From IMG/VR virus record IMGVR_UViG_3300000101_000094, positions 1-30,543 of that record: DNA of 30,543 nucleotides. The stretch is one strand, 5' to 3'. The notes under the pieces are model-generated. The model saw nothing but the letters and a program-made list of their open reading frames with translations. It did no database searches and was not told the DNA's origin. This document shows positions 21,878-29,724 of the stretch, in pieces (within the stretch, counting starts at the first letter, position 1; each line of letters begins with the position of its first letter). The position numbers were made by a program, and so were the translations under genes. This DNA is from a virus.

Positions 21878-22102
21878 ATGGCTACAAAAGATGAAATGAA
21901 AAAGTTTGCTGTATCCATAGAAGAAAAAGTTTCAACCACAGATTATACTTATATAGAAGCAATTGTAGAATACTGTAAAGAAACTGAATTGGAAATAGAA
22001 GTAGCCGCCTCACTTGTAAATGCTAATTTGAAATCTAAAATTGAGTTACAAGCAAGTGAATTAAATTTATTAAAAACTAAAGATTCAAAGTTACCTATAT
22101 GA
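21878..22102 (+). CDS. 33: gp33, late transcription co-activator
   Basis: 74 residues matching the short gp33 of T4-like marine phages: MATKDEMKKFAVSIEEKV, then YTYIEAIVEYCKETELEIEVAASLVNANLKSKIELQASE. T4 gp33 binds the beta-flap of RNA polymerase and the sliding clamp to activate late promoters with gp55. Its C-terminal hydrophobic end (LPI) fits the clamp-binding tail of the family. Genomic order 33-59-32 is the T4 order. It implies clamp-dependent late transcription, consistent with the CATAAATA motifs. Confidence 0.85.
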   Translation: MATKDEMKKFAVSIEEKVSTTDYTYIEAIVEYCKETELEIEVAASLVNANLKSKIELQASELNLLKTKDSKLPI

Positions 22103-22707
22103 CCGGTTATGAAACATTTGCTCTTTTCAACTCGTTGAAGCTACACTTTACAAAAGATAGTTTTGATTATTTTAAGTATGGTGGTAAATCTAGAGTATCA
22201 GTTAATGCTTTTGAAAATAGGAAAGATAAATGGTTTTTCTACAAAATCTCAAGGAGATATATAAAAAGAGAAGAACTAATTTCATTTGTCATAGCGAATC
22301 TTTTAGAAAACGAAAACTTATGGATCGGTGATTTACTGGAGGAAAAGTCAAACACAGTATATTTAAAAAGACAAAAGGTTATACAATCTCTATCTTACAC
22401 TTTTAAAAATGATTGTTTAAATTTATTTGAGGGTTTAGAAAATCCGAATGATGTACTAAAAACATCTGGTGACTACCCAATATTACTAAAAAAGGCATTA
22501 CAAAAGGAAGTTGAGATTGAAACCATATGTATTTTAAATTCGATCCTAAAGTTTTTTGGAACTTGGAATAGAAAGATAACTGATACTATTAGATGGCCTG
22601 AATATTGCCGAAAAATAATCAAGTATGCCCCATTTGTAAAGTATAATGAGGTACAATATAAACTTGTTTTAAAAGAGGTTATAAATAAAGAACATGAAAA
22701 AGTTTAA
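22099..22707 (+). CDS. 59: gp59, replicative helicase loader
   Basis: 202 residues aligning along its length with T4 gp59 (217 aa): TGYETFALFNSLKLHF, RKDKWFFYKISRRYIKREELISFVIANLL, LWIGDLLEE and the C-terminal helical domain ending FVKYNEVQYKLVLKEV. In T4 it binds forked DNA and gp32 and loads the gp41 helicase. ATGA overlap with gp33; lies upstream of gp32, its physical partner. Overlaps the next gene by 14 nt. Confidence 0.85.
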   Translation: MTGYETFALFNSLKLHFTKDSFDYFKYGGKSRVSVNAFENRKDKWFFYKISRRYIKREELISFVIANLLENENLWIGDLLEEKSNTVYLKRQKVIQSLSYTFKNDCLNLFEGLENPNDVLKTSGDYPILLKKALQKEVEIETICILNSILKFFGTWNRKITDTIRWPEYCRKIIKYAPFVKYNEVQYKLVLKEVINKEHEKV

Positions 22708-23242
22708 AACACTATACAACGAATCTAGCTTAAGCAGAGTACATTCACACACTCAAGGCAGAAACATTGGTATGATTACTGCTCACCGTGGTGAGAATAC
22801 ATCTGGTGAAAATAAATCTAGAAATAAATCTTTAGAGAAAGATATTCGTAAAGCTGGTCACGGCTTCATACGAGTAAAGGGCCGTTATATCGAAAATCAT
22901 GGCACACCACAAGCAAGACCAGTTGATGAACATTCTTATCTAGTTGTTGGTAAGAAAGGTAAAGATGGTGGTGAATTAAAAGGTTTTCTCAAGAAACATG
23001 GTGAAAAATATGGACAAGATTCTGTATTACACAAATCACATGATTCTGATGAAGCTCATTTACATGGTACAAAAGAAGGTGGGTATCCAGGTAAAGGTAA
23101 AAAAGAAAGTGTTGGAAACTTCCACCCAAATCGTGCAGGAGAATTTCATACTGCTATGAGAGGGCACAGAACATTTGCATTTGAACAAGTGAACTTTATA
23201 ACACCAATTTCATTTTCTTCAAGGCAAGAAACCGAATTTTAG
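22694..23242 (+). CDS. Hypothetical protein, possibly DUF3293-related
   Basis: 182 residues, Gly/His/Lys rich. MITAHRGENTSGENKSRNKSLEKDIRKAGHGFIRVKGRYIE followed by HSYLVVGKKG has the arrangement of DUF3293-type proteins (AHNP-like start, conserved Asn-Arg-Asn block, then a strand with SYLV). A variable His-rich C-terminal half follows. Function unknown. Its start overlaps gp59, and its stop shares its last base with the gp32 promoter. Confidence 0.55.
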   Translation: MKKFKTLYNESSLSRVHSHTQGRNIGMITAHRGENTSGENKSRNKSLEKDIRKAGHGFIRVKGRYIENHGTPQARPVDEHSYLVVGKKGKDGGELKGFLKKHGEKYGQDSVLHKSHDSDEAHLHGTKEGGYPGKGKKESVGNFHPNRAGEFHTAMRGHRTFAFEQVNFITPISFSSRQETEF

Positions 23243-23270
23243 TTGACACCTAAAATAATTTATGTTATGA
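23242..23270 (+). promoter_or_regulatory. gp32 promoter
   Basis: TTGACA at 23242-23247 and TATGAT at 23265-23270, 17-bp spacer, starting at the stop codon of the preceding gene. The predicted leader is about 50 nt and contains three tandem 11-nt repeats before gp32. Confidence 0.8.
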
Positions 23271-23284
23271 TTATGTGGATAAGT

Positions 23285-23317
23285 CGTTTATACTCCGTTA
23301 ATACTACGTTAATACGA
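23285..23317 (+). repeat. Three tandem 11-nt repeats in the gp32 leader
   Basis: CGTTTATACTC (23285-23295), CGTTAATACTA (23296-23306) and CGTTAATACGA (23307-23317) stand head to tail; the last abuts the ribosome binding site AAAGGAA (23317-23323) of gp32. T4 gp32 represses its own mRNA by binding a leader with a pseudoknot and AU-rich repeats, so these are likely translational operator sites. Inference from position and known T4 regulation. Confidence 0.65.
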
Positions 23318-23327
23318 AAGGAATATT

Positions 23328-24209
23328 ATGAGCAGTTTTGCAAACCTCAAGAGGGATCGCAACTCTTTAGCTAAGCTAAATAAAGCGATACAATCTTCAG
23401 CTGCACCAGCTGAAGCTGGTTCCAGAGATGATACAAGATTCTGGCAACCAACAGTAGATAAATCTGGTAATGGTATGGCAGTTATTCGTTTTTTACCTGC
23501 ACCACCATTAGATGGTGATGATTCATTGCCATGGGTAAGATTATTCTCACATGGTTTTCAAGGTCCAGGTGGTTGGTACATTGAAAACTCCCTTACTACT
23601 TTAAACCAAAAAGATCCAGTAAGTGAATACAATTCAGTTCTCTGGAATTCTGGTATTGAAGCAAACAAAGATATTGCTAGAAAACAGAAGCGTAAGCTTT
23701 CTCACATATCAAATATTATGGTCGTTTCTGACCCATCTAATCCAGAGAATGAAGGTAAAGTTTTTCTTTATAAATTTGGTAAGAAAATATTTGATAAACT
23801 TTCAGAAGCAATGAATCCTGAGTTTCAAGATGAAACAGCAATCAACCCATTTGACTTTTGGGAAGGTGCTAACTTCAAGCTTAAGATTCGCAAAGTAGAA
23901 GGTTATCGTAATTATGATAAGTCTGAATTTGCAAGTCCTAATGCTTTATTTGATGGTGATGAAGATAAGTTGAAAAAGCTTTTCGACCAAGAGTATTCTT
24001 TAAAAGAGTTTGTTTCTCCTGGTAACTTCAAATCTTATGATTTACTCAAAGCTAGATTAGATAAAGTTTTAGGTATTGATGGTACTGATTTACCAAAAAC
24101 TAAGGCTGAAACAAATGTAATTACAGATGATGAAGCATCTACGTTTGATACTTCAGAAGTAACTGAAGAAGATGATTTGAATCATTTTAAAGATTTAGTG
24201 AATAACTAA
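23328..24209 (+). CDS. 32: gp32, single-stranded DNA-binding protein
   Basis: 293 residues colinear with T4 gp32 (301 aa). A basic N-terminal cooperativity domain (FANLKRDRNSLAKLNKAIQ), an OB-fold core with FQGPGGWYIENSLTTLNQKDPVSEYN, ISNIMVVSDPSNPENEGKVFLYKFGKKIFDKL, WEGANFKLKIRKVEGYRNYDKSEF, and an acidic C-terminal tail (TEEDDLNHFKDLVNN) for protein contacts. It coats ssDNA in replication, recombination and repair. No cysteine is present, so the T4 zinc finger is absent, as in cyanophage-type gp32. It has its own promoter, a repeated leader and a terminator. Confidence 0.93.
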   Translation: MSSFANLKRDRNSLAKLNKAIQSSAAPAEAGSRDDTRFWQPTVDKSGNGMAVIRFLPAPPLDGDDSLPWVRLFSHGFQGPGGWYIENSLTTLNQKDPVSEYNSVLWNSGIEANKDIARKQKRKLSHISNIMVVSDPSNPENEGKVFLYKFGKKIFDKLSEAMNPEFQDETAINPFDFWEGANFKLKIRKVEGYRNYDKSEFASPNALFDGDEDKLKKLFDQEYSLKEFVSPGNFKSYDLLKARLDKVLGIDGTDLPKTKAETNVITDDEASTFDTSEVTEEDDLNHFKDLVNN

Positions 24210-24235
24210 ATTGTTCACATTATGAACATTTTGAA

Positions 24236-24259
24236 CCCCGCTTCGGCGGGGTTTTTTTT
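24236..24259 (+). terminator. Rho-independent terminator after gp32
   Basis: GC stem ccccgc/gcgggg (24236-24241 with 24246-24251), TTCG tetraloop, then eight T (24252-24259). Same six-base stem as the pqqA terminator. It overlaps the end of the convergent tail lysozyme gene by two bases. A weaker hairpin (GTTCA/TGAAC, about 24213-24227) precedes it. Confidence 0.93.
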
Positions 24260-25898
24260 AGGCGTAATTTTCTGATGGGTTTATACTAGAATTATCTTTT
24301 GCAATAACATCATTTTGCACATTAAGGCTTCTATTATTGTTTGATATATTGTTTACAATCATAGGTGTTTTTGGTTTTCTTTGTTGACTATGAGCCGCAC
24401 TAATTGATGATGAACCTGAAGCAATATCATCACCAGTTGGTCCTTTTATATCACCTTGTTCAATCATTGCAACTATTTTTGGTGCTCTTATACCAACTTG
24501 TCCATACCATTGACTATCTTCAAGACCTCTTGCAGCTGCTGTAAAATTACCCTCTCTCAAAGCCTTAGATGTAACTGGCCATTCTGGCCACCATTTACCC
24601 ATGTTGAAACCTAAATCTATCATAGCTGCTTGACCAGTATAATTAGCTTTATTATAACCAGGTGTTCTCTCAGCTATTTTTTTATGATGAGCATAATCTT
24701 CTTCAAACATTTCATCAATTTCTTGTTTACTAAATTTTCTATTCATACTATCGGGTAAAGATTTACCATCACCAATTAAATGTCCATAACCAATGGTCCA
24801 TAAACCCTCTGAATCTTTATATGGTTTATCACGGTAACCTTCGTGTTGTTTAATCATTGCTTTAATATCTTCATCACCAATTATTTTTGTAACCGTTTTT
24901 TTCTTTGCAGGATCTTCAGTTATAGGTGTTGGTTTTGTTTTTGGTTCTTTTACACCAGATTCTTCTTGTATCTCTTCAATTGCTTTAAGTTTTCTTTCAA
25001 GTTTTAATTCAATAAGTCTTTGGTTTGCTTCTTCTTGTAATCTGGCTCTTATCTTTGCATCTTCACCTCTAGCTCCAATTTTTTCAAAAAAAGATACATC
25101 TATTAATTTATCCTCTCTTTTTAATTCTCGTATGACTTGTTTTCTAAGTTTTTTTCTTCGTCTTTCTGATACCTCTTTCTTTTTTTCTTGTTCAGTTTTT
25201 GGTATAATTAAATCGGCAAAAGGAATTTTTTTTATTGCAGACATTACTAATTCATACCCTTTTTTAAGTAAATTTACAACAGGGCTAAAAAAATTAACAA
25301 CCTTAGAAAACATTGCTGTTACTCTTTCTCCTATTTTACTAAAAAACTCACCTACATTCTCAGCAAAATCTTCATATAACGGCTTAACTTTTTCTTTTAA
25401 ACTTTCAACTGCATTTATAAAAACGTCTTTTATTTTTTGAGTATATTCTGTAAATTTTTCTTTAAGTATTTTAGGAATATCTTTCATTGTTTCCATTATT
25501 TCATCTTTAAAATTTTTAAAGACAACTGCCATAAGACCACCGATGGCTAAAACACCAACTAATATTTTAAATATTTTACCAGGTTTTAACATATCTTTTA
25601 ATGATTCAAAGAAACTTTTTTTCTTTTTACCACTTGTTACTTGAGTTACACCTTCATCTTTACCTAATTCAACTTCTAATTTCTTCTCTCTCTCTTCTTC
25701 TTTTAAAAAGAAAGCATCTTGTTTTTTAGATGGGTCAACATCTCTACCTTCTAAAACTATTGCTAGATTTTGACCTGCGACATTCAAATCTCTGGCTATA
25801 CCAGAGAGAGCCATAAAGTTTTCACCAATACTTTTTAATACTTTTTCTTTTTCGGAGGTATTTTTTTCTACGTTATCTAAAAGGTCTTTAAGTGCCAT
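24258..25898 (-). CDS. Tape-measure paralogue with GH24 lysozyme domain
   Basis: 546 residues. The N-terminal 80 (KVLKSIGENFMALSGIARDLNV) repeats the region of the upstream 548-aa protein; then a membrane-like segment (about 110-127), helical tape-like region, and a T4-lysozyme-type domain (about 340-487). The catalytic triad is E353, D362, T368 with the same spacing as E11/D20/T26 of T4 lysozyme; WYGQVGIRAPKIVAMIE ends it. A Ser/Asn-rich tail follows. It probably digests peptidoglycan when the tail penetrates; in T4 this function is in gp5. It overlaps the upstream gene by one base. Confidence 0.72.
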   Translation of the reverse strand: MALKDLLDNVEKNTSEKEKVLKSIGENFMALSGIARDLNVAGQNLAIVLEGRDVDPSKKQDAFFLKEEEREKKLEVELGKDEGVTQVTSGKKKKSFFESLKDMLKPGKIFKILVGVLAIGGLMAVVFKNFKDEIMETMKDIPKILKEKFTEYTQKIKDVFINAVESLKEKVKPLYEDFAENVGEFFSKIGERVTAMFSKVVNFFSPVVNLLKKGYELVMSAIKKIPFADLIIPKTEQEKKKEVSERRRKKLRKQVIRELKREDKLIDVSFFEKIGARGEDAKIRARLQEEANQRLIELKLERKLKAIEEIQEESGVKEPKTKPTPITEDPAKKKTVTKIIGDEDIKAMIKQHEGYRDKPYKDSEGLWTIGYGHLIGDGKSLPDSMNRKFSKQEIDEMFEEDYAHHKKIAERTPGYNKANYTGQAAMIDLGFNMGKWWPEWPVTSKALREGNFTAAARGLEDSQWYGQVGIRAPKIVAMIEQGDIKGPTGDDIASGSSSISAAHSQQRKPKTPMIVNNISNNNRSLNVQNDVIAKDNSSINPSENYA

Positions 25899-27544
25899 TA
25901 GATTGCTACCCCTAACGCCTTATTTAATGTTGAATCGTAAACATCAGCAGGTTTGCCTTTGCCACCACCACCTGTACTACCTTGACTATTATTATTAATA
26001 ATACGGTTCATCATATCACCTATATCAGGAACAGATTCCATTCTTTGACTTTCAGATAATTGAGATGATTTTTGATTCATTTGACTTCCGCTTGATGGTT
26101 CTGGAGGTGGGACTTCTACTGGCTTCATATTATAAGTATCGCTTGTGGTAGGCGTGTTCATACTCGACCCAAAATTCTTAAACATATTAGTGAGAGAGTC
26201 ATTTGTTTGTTGCACATTTTCAGCTCTTGATTCTAGTGTTGATTCTTGACCTTTAAATCCACTAAATTTTTGTGACAAATTTCCCATCATGTCCATAATA
26301 CCTTGCTGTTTATTGGGAGAATCTCTTAATTGTTGCACACCAACTTTAAGTTCATTTACAACTGCATCTTGATCTATATTATTTTCAGATGATACTGGTG
26401 ATGATCTTTCTAAATTTGATGGGGAATAAGATACATTAACAGCACCAGTTTCCTCTGTGGTTGGTGTTTCAGCTGATTGTATATTCTCTTTTATTTCCTC
26501 TTTGGTTGGTGTTTCAGCTGATTGTATATTCTCTTTTATTTCCTCTTCACTTATGTCAGCATCAATAGCAGGTGGTGTTGGCACACTATCTGTATCTATC
26601 GTTTGATCTGGTCCACTTTTAATTTGCATATCATCAGGTAATACTTTATTGAGAGTTTCTATTATGAAGTTTTTAAAACTATTAAATATCTCTGAAATTT
26701 TATTAAAAATAGGATTAAAAAATGTTTCTATCTTACCATATATGTTTTCAAGCGTTTCCCTACCAAAAAATCCAAATGTGAGAAATTTTAATATACCGCC
26801 AAGGCCTGCCATAATAGCGCTCTTTAGACTCCCAGTTTCTTTATAATCTTCAATAGCATCTGTAAAAAATTTAAATAAACCAAGAACTATTGTAACTGGA
26901 AGAAAAGCTCTTTTGCCCACATTCAAAGCTCCTTTAAGAACTTTTTTTAACATTGCTTTAGAAAATATTTTTTTAAGAGCTGCCTTAATCCCATTACCGA
27001 TTGCTCTAATCATGCCAAAAATACCACCACCGCTCTTAGCATCACCAGCTTCTTTTTCAACCACTTTTTCTGGTCCACCAGTTTGTGCCTCTAAATCAGC
27101 TTCTCTTTGATCTTGTGTCTTAAAAAATTCATCAGCACCAGTTTTCTTTTCACCGCCTTCAATCTTTACGAGCTTTTGCATATTTTGTCTTAACACATTT
27201 ACATCACGAGCAATTCCTGGTAAAGACATTGAATTTTGTGCTATACTTTTCAATATAGACATTTCTTTAGCTGAACCCTCTTGAACGGCTTTAGTTACTT
27301 GAGTTACGGATCCTGCGAGTTCTTTTTTCTTAACATTATCATCTTTGTCTTTCCCACCACCAAGAGCTCTACGGCCTAATACTGAAATTATATCATCTCC
27401 AGGTAAAGCAGCTGATACTATACTTTTTCTACTAAATTTACCAGCAATATCTTTACCAACTCCTTTGGCTGCCGTGCCTAGACTACTTACAAGACCGCCA
27501 CCACCTTCTATGGATGACATATATTTTTTGGCAAAATCTACCAT
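25898..27544 (-). CDS. Tail tape-measure-like protein (gp29-type candidate)
   Basis: 548 residues, long and helical, with a hydrophobic middle (about 175-300, several membrane-prone helices) and a disordered Ser/Pro/Gln-rich C-terminal part, the usual make-up of tape-measure proteins. Residues 98-150 (ILKSIAQNSMSLPGIARDVNVLRQNM to FFKTQDQREADLEA) are shared with the following lysozyme protein. It immediately follows gp26 and the -1 frame ORF, the expected place of a tape measure. T4 gp29 is 590 aa. The identity is inferred from position and composition. Confidence 0.55.
   Translation of the reverse strand: MVDFAKKYMSSIEGGGGLVSSLGTAAKGVGKDIAGKFSRKSIVSAALPGDDIISVLGRRALGGGKDKDDNVKKKELAGSVTQVTKAVQEGSAKEMSILKSIAQNSMSLPGIARDVNVLRQNMQKLVKIEGGEKKTGADEFFKTQDQREADLEAQTGGPEKVVEKEAGDAKSGGGIFGMIRAIGNGIKAALKKIFSKAMLKKVLKGALNVGKRAFLPVTIVLGLFKFFTDAIEDYKETGSLKSAIMAGLGGILKFLTFGFFGRETLENIYGKIETFFNPIFNKISEIFNSFKNFIIETLNKVLPDDMQIKSGPDQTIDTDSVPTPPAIDADISEEEIKENIQSAETPTKEEIKENIQSAETPTTEETGAVNVSYSPSNLERSSPVSSENNIDQDAVVNELKVGVQQLRDSPNKQQGIMDMMGNLSQKFSGFKGQESTLESRAENVQQTNDSLTNMFKNFGSSMNTPTTSDTYNMKPVEVPPPEPSSGSQMNQKSSQLSESQRMESVPDIGDMMNRIINNNSQGSTGGGGKGKPADVYDSTLNKALGVAI
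26461..26546. repeat. Two 41-nt direct repeats within the tape-measure-like gene
   Basis: Copies at 26461-26501 and 26506-26546, offset 45 nt, encode two copies of EEIKENIQSAETPT in the linker (about residues 334-362). In-frame duplication, so it likely arose by slippage and extends a flexible linker. Confidence 0.7.
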
Positions 27545-27748
27545 TTATCTTCTAGCCTTATTCATTTGTTTTTGCATTTCTATTCTTTCATTTTCTTTTT
27601 TAATATGATCTGTAAGTAAATGAATATAAATGTTTCTCTCCCATGGCATCATATTTTCTAACTCAGTTAAACTGTATTTGTGGTACTGCATTAAAGCGAA
27701 GTTTGTTTCAAAATAATTCTTTAATGTATCATAACGAAAGATCAGACG
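27545..27748 (-). CDS. Overlapping -1 frame extension of gp26 (tail assembly chaperone T-like part)
   Basis: A stop-free frame of 67 codons starting at the gp26 slippery site and ending just before the tape-measure-like ATG. It has no ATG, GTG or TTG near its 5' end (CTG at 27745-27743 only; first ATG is 20 codons in). It encodes RLIFRYDTLKNYFETNFALMQ..., then SLTELENMMPWERNIYI and a charged helical tail. Related small proteins stand at this position in T4-like marine phages, and the LPWER-type motif recalls tail-chaperone C-terminal parts. Either a -1 frameshift fuses it to gp26 (about 304 aa) or a non-standard start is used. Confidence 0.65.
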   Translation of the reverse strand, partial: RLIFRYDTLKNYFETNFALMQYHKYSLTELENMMPWERNIYIHLLTDHIKKENERIEMQKQMNKARR

Positions 27749-28458
27749 AAAAAACTCTGTATACCTTTAACAGTAATATTTTCTTCATGACCGCACTTCT
27801 CACATTTAAAATCTAATTCTTTTTTAATTTCTGGCATTGTATCAAAAAAGTTTTTAAATTTTTCTAAATCTTTTTGTTGCATACTATCAACAAATTCTTC
27901 TAATTCTTTTGGTGTAGTATCTTTTGCATAATACACCTGATCTTCATCATAAACATAATCAATACAATCAATTAATATTTTCATCATGGCATCATTATCA
28001 TTTAATTGATCAACTTTTTCAAATATCTCAAAAGTTGGATATTTCAAACAAACACCTAGTTTATCAGTAAGAGGTATTTTATTTTCATGACCCTCATGTA
28101 TTGTGGGTTCAATTTCTAAAATGTTCACATCAAACTCTACAACATGATTACATTTTTTTTCTTCAACCATTTGATTACATTTATACTTCAGATTCACCAC
28201 TTCTTCGACTGATCTAGCTCTTAAATTCATAAAGAGATATTCCAAATCAAAAGATGGTAAACTGTTTACATCTATTTCATCAACAATACAGTTATTTAAA
28301 ACTTGTCTAATTGTTGATACCATTTCTTTGGAATCTTCAGACTCAGAAGCCATTAAAAATAATTTTTGCTCTTTGACCAAAAATGGTCTAAATTTTACTG
28401 CTTTGCCAGTTGATAAGAGTTTTACCTCAAATACCGGTGTATCTAACTTTGGTAACAT
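27742..28458 (-). CDS. 26: gp26-type baseplate/tail-assembly chaperone protein
   Basis: 238 residues of the T4 baseplate family (PF12322 type): LPKLDTPVFEVKLLSTGKAVKFRPFLVKEQK, YKCNQMVEEKKCNHVVEF with C94/C103, and a C-terminal CEKCGHEENITVKGIQSFF with C219/C222, probably a zinc site. T4 gp26 (208 aa) acts in hub assembly and is absent from the mature baseplate. It is followed by an overlapping -1 frame and then the tape-measure-like gene, the layout of lambda G/GT/H, so a tape-measure chaperone role is plausible. Ribosome binding site AAAGGTG. Confidence 0.78.
   Translation of the reverse strand: MLPKLDTPVFEVKLLSTGKAVKFRPFLVKEQKLFLMASESEDSKEMVSTIRQVLNNCIVDEIDVNSLPSFDLEYLFMNLRARSVEEVVNLKYKCNQMVEEKKCNHVVEFDVNILEIEPTIHEGHENKIPLTDKLGVCLKYPTFEIFEKVDQLNDNDAMMKILIDCIDYVYDEDQVYYAKDTTPKELEEFVDSMQQKDLEKFKNFFDTMPEIKKELDFKCEKCGHEENITVKGIQSFFV
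27748..27754 (-). promoter_or_regulatory. Slippery heptamer U-UUU-UUC for -1 frameshifting
   Basis: In gp26 frame the end reads AGT TTT TTC GTC TGA. The T-TTT-TTC heptamer has the X-XXY-YYZ form in the zero frame, with the stop codon one codon later, which would enhance slippage. A -1 shift enters the 67-codon frame downstream. Seen in sequence; use is inferred. Confidence 0.6.
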
Positions 28459-28470
28459 AATTTTTCACCT

Positions 28471-29271
28471 TTATGTAAATATTCTACTAAAATTACTTCC
28501 TACTTTATTTGAAGAGGCGAAAGTTCTTAAACCGCCTCCAATAAGAGATGCAGCTTTATTTCCTAATATACTAGCTGCAGCCTTACCTGCATCAAATCCA
28601 CCATCATATTTCACCTCATATTTTTGATATGCAAATGAAACACCTAATCTATGAAAACCATCATCACTCCAAGACAATGCCATTGGAGCTATGCCAACAG
28701 GAAAAGCATCTTGTAATTCTACAATATAAATTTGTTTGACTAAATCATCATATTGTATAATTTTTATATTTGTATAATATCTACTACGATCACCTTTTGG
28801 AAATCTCATATTATTTGTATCAGATGGCATAATACATTCCATGTATCTTTCAAATAACTTTCTCTCATAGAATTGATTTGAAACTATAAAAGTTAAATTA
28901 ATATCTGAATACATTTTTTGATATGGTACTTTAAAAATTGGACCATATATCTTAACATCAGCCGTTTGAAATGTTTTTCCTGGTAACTCAGCAGCTTCAC
29001 ATTGTAAAGCTAAGTATCTTGATAAAGCACTATTAGATGTTTTAGAGTAATCATTACCTTCATTACCACCACGACCTAAAGCTTCATTAAAAGCGTCTGA
29101 TACATCACCAATTATAGAGTTTGGAAAGTTTAATATCTTTTCTATGATACTATTACCTACAGCCTGATTTACATATGGTGGTATAGGTAATATAACCTCA
29201 AATCTAGATGGTTTTGCTGGACCATCTTTTGCTGACATATTTGCTAAAAACAGATTGGGTGAAAATGACAT
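28471..29271 (-). CDS. 54: gp54-like baseplate tail tube initiator / tube-fold protein
   Basis: 266 residues. The core (LALQCEAAELPGKTFQTADVKIYGPIFKVPYQKMYSDINLTFIV, then YYTNIKIIQYDDLVKQIYIVELQDAFPVGIAPMALSW and HRLGVSFAYQKYE) has the tail-tube beta-sandwich pattern shared by gp19 and gp54; length is nearer gp54 (320 aa) than gp19 (163 aa). It would start tube polymerisation on the baseplate. A CATAAATA late motif lies 28 nt before the start. gp54 versus another tube-fold protein cannot be decided by eye. Confidence 0.65.
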   Translation of the reverse strand: MSFSPNLFLANMSAKDGPAKPSRFEVILPIPPYVNQAVGNSIIEKILNFPNSIIGDVSDAFNEALGRGGNEGNDYSKTSNSALSRYLALQCEAAELPGKTFQTADVKIYGPIFKVPYQKMYSDINLTFIVSNQFYERKLFERYMECIMPSDTNNMRFPKGDRSRYYTNIKIIQYDDLVKQIYIVELQDAFPVGIAPMALSWSDDGFHRLGVSFAYQKYEVKYDGGFDAGKAAASILGNKAASLIGGGLRTFASSNKVGSNFSRIFT

Positions 29272-29299
29272 TACTTTTCCTTAATGATTAGATTTAAAG

Positions 29300-29307
29300 T
29301 ATTTATG
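29300..29307 (-). promoter_or_regulatory. Late-promoter-like CATAAATA motif
   Basis: The minus strand reads CATAAATA 28 nt upstream of the gp54-like start and immediately after the gp4 stop (29308-29310). Same motif and same 28-nt distance as for gp48 on the other strand. Likely drives the gp54 to lysozyme run. Confidence 0.65.
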
Positions 29308-29724
29308 CTAAATGCCTAATTCTTTTTCAGTTACAATCTTAAATAACCACCCATGTTCACGACAAAATATATCGGCAGCTCGCCATTTCTCTTGATTTAT
29401 AGCATATGTAGCGGCTTCTTGTAGAAATTTTTTTGTTCTTCTTTTCTGTTTCGGTTTTTGAGTTTGATGAAATGGTTTCACTTCTATCATAAAAGTTTGT
29501 TCTTTTGTTTTTACAATAAAGTCTGGAAAATATCGGTGTACTCTTTCATCAATAGGTGATCTATAACGCACAAACAACTCTTCAGATGACCACCAGACCA
29601 CTTTTGGTTGATTATCTAAATATTTCATTACACGGAGTTCCCATGATGATCTATAAATGACATTATTTGGGTCACCTTTGTATTTCTTTGGGTTTTGGGG
29701 TCTAAATCGTCCTTTATATGACAT
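29308..29724 (-). CDS. 4: gp4, head completion protein
   Basis: 138 residues close to T4 gp4 (150 aa): SYKGRFRPQNPKKYKGDPNNVIYRSSWELRVMKYLD, WWSSEELFVRYRSPIDERVHRYFPDFIVK and FMIEVKP. The E...PDF...E-V-K pattern is that of PD-(D/E)XK/TnsA-like nucleases. gp4 acts on filled heads before tail joining, probably trimming DNA ends. Its start codon lies within the CATAAATA motif of divergent gp48. Confidence 0.85.
   Translation of the reverse strand: MSYKGRFRPQNPKKYKGDPNNVIYRSSWELRVMKYLDNQPKVVWWSSEELFVRYRSPIDERVHRYFPDFIVKTKEQTFMIEVKPFHQTQKPKQKRRTKKFLQEAATYAINQEKWRAADIFCREHGWLFKIVTEKELGI

Noticed and set aside
26461-26546. CRISPR-like or regulatory repeat
   Set aside because: Only two copies, in frame inside a coding sequence; explained by duplication of a linker peptide.
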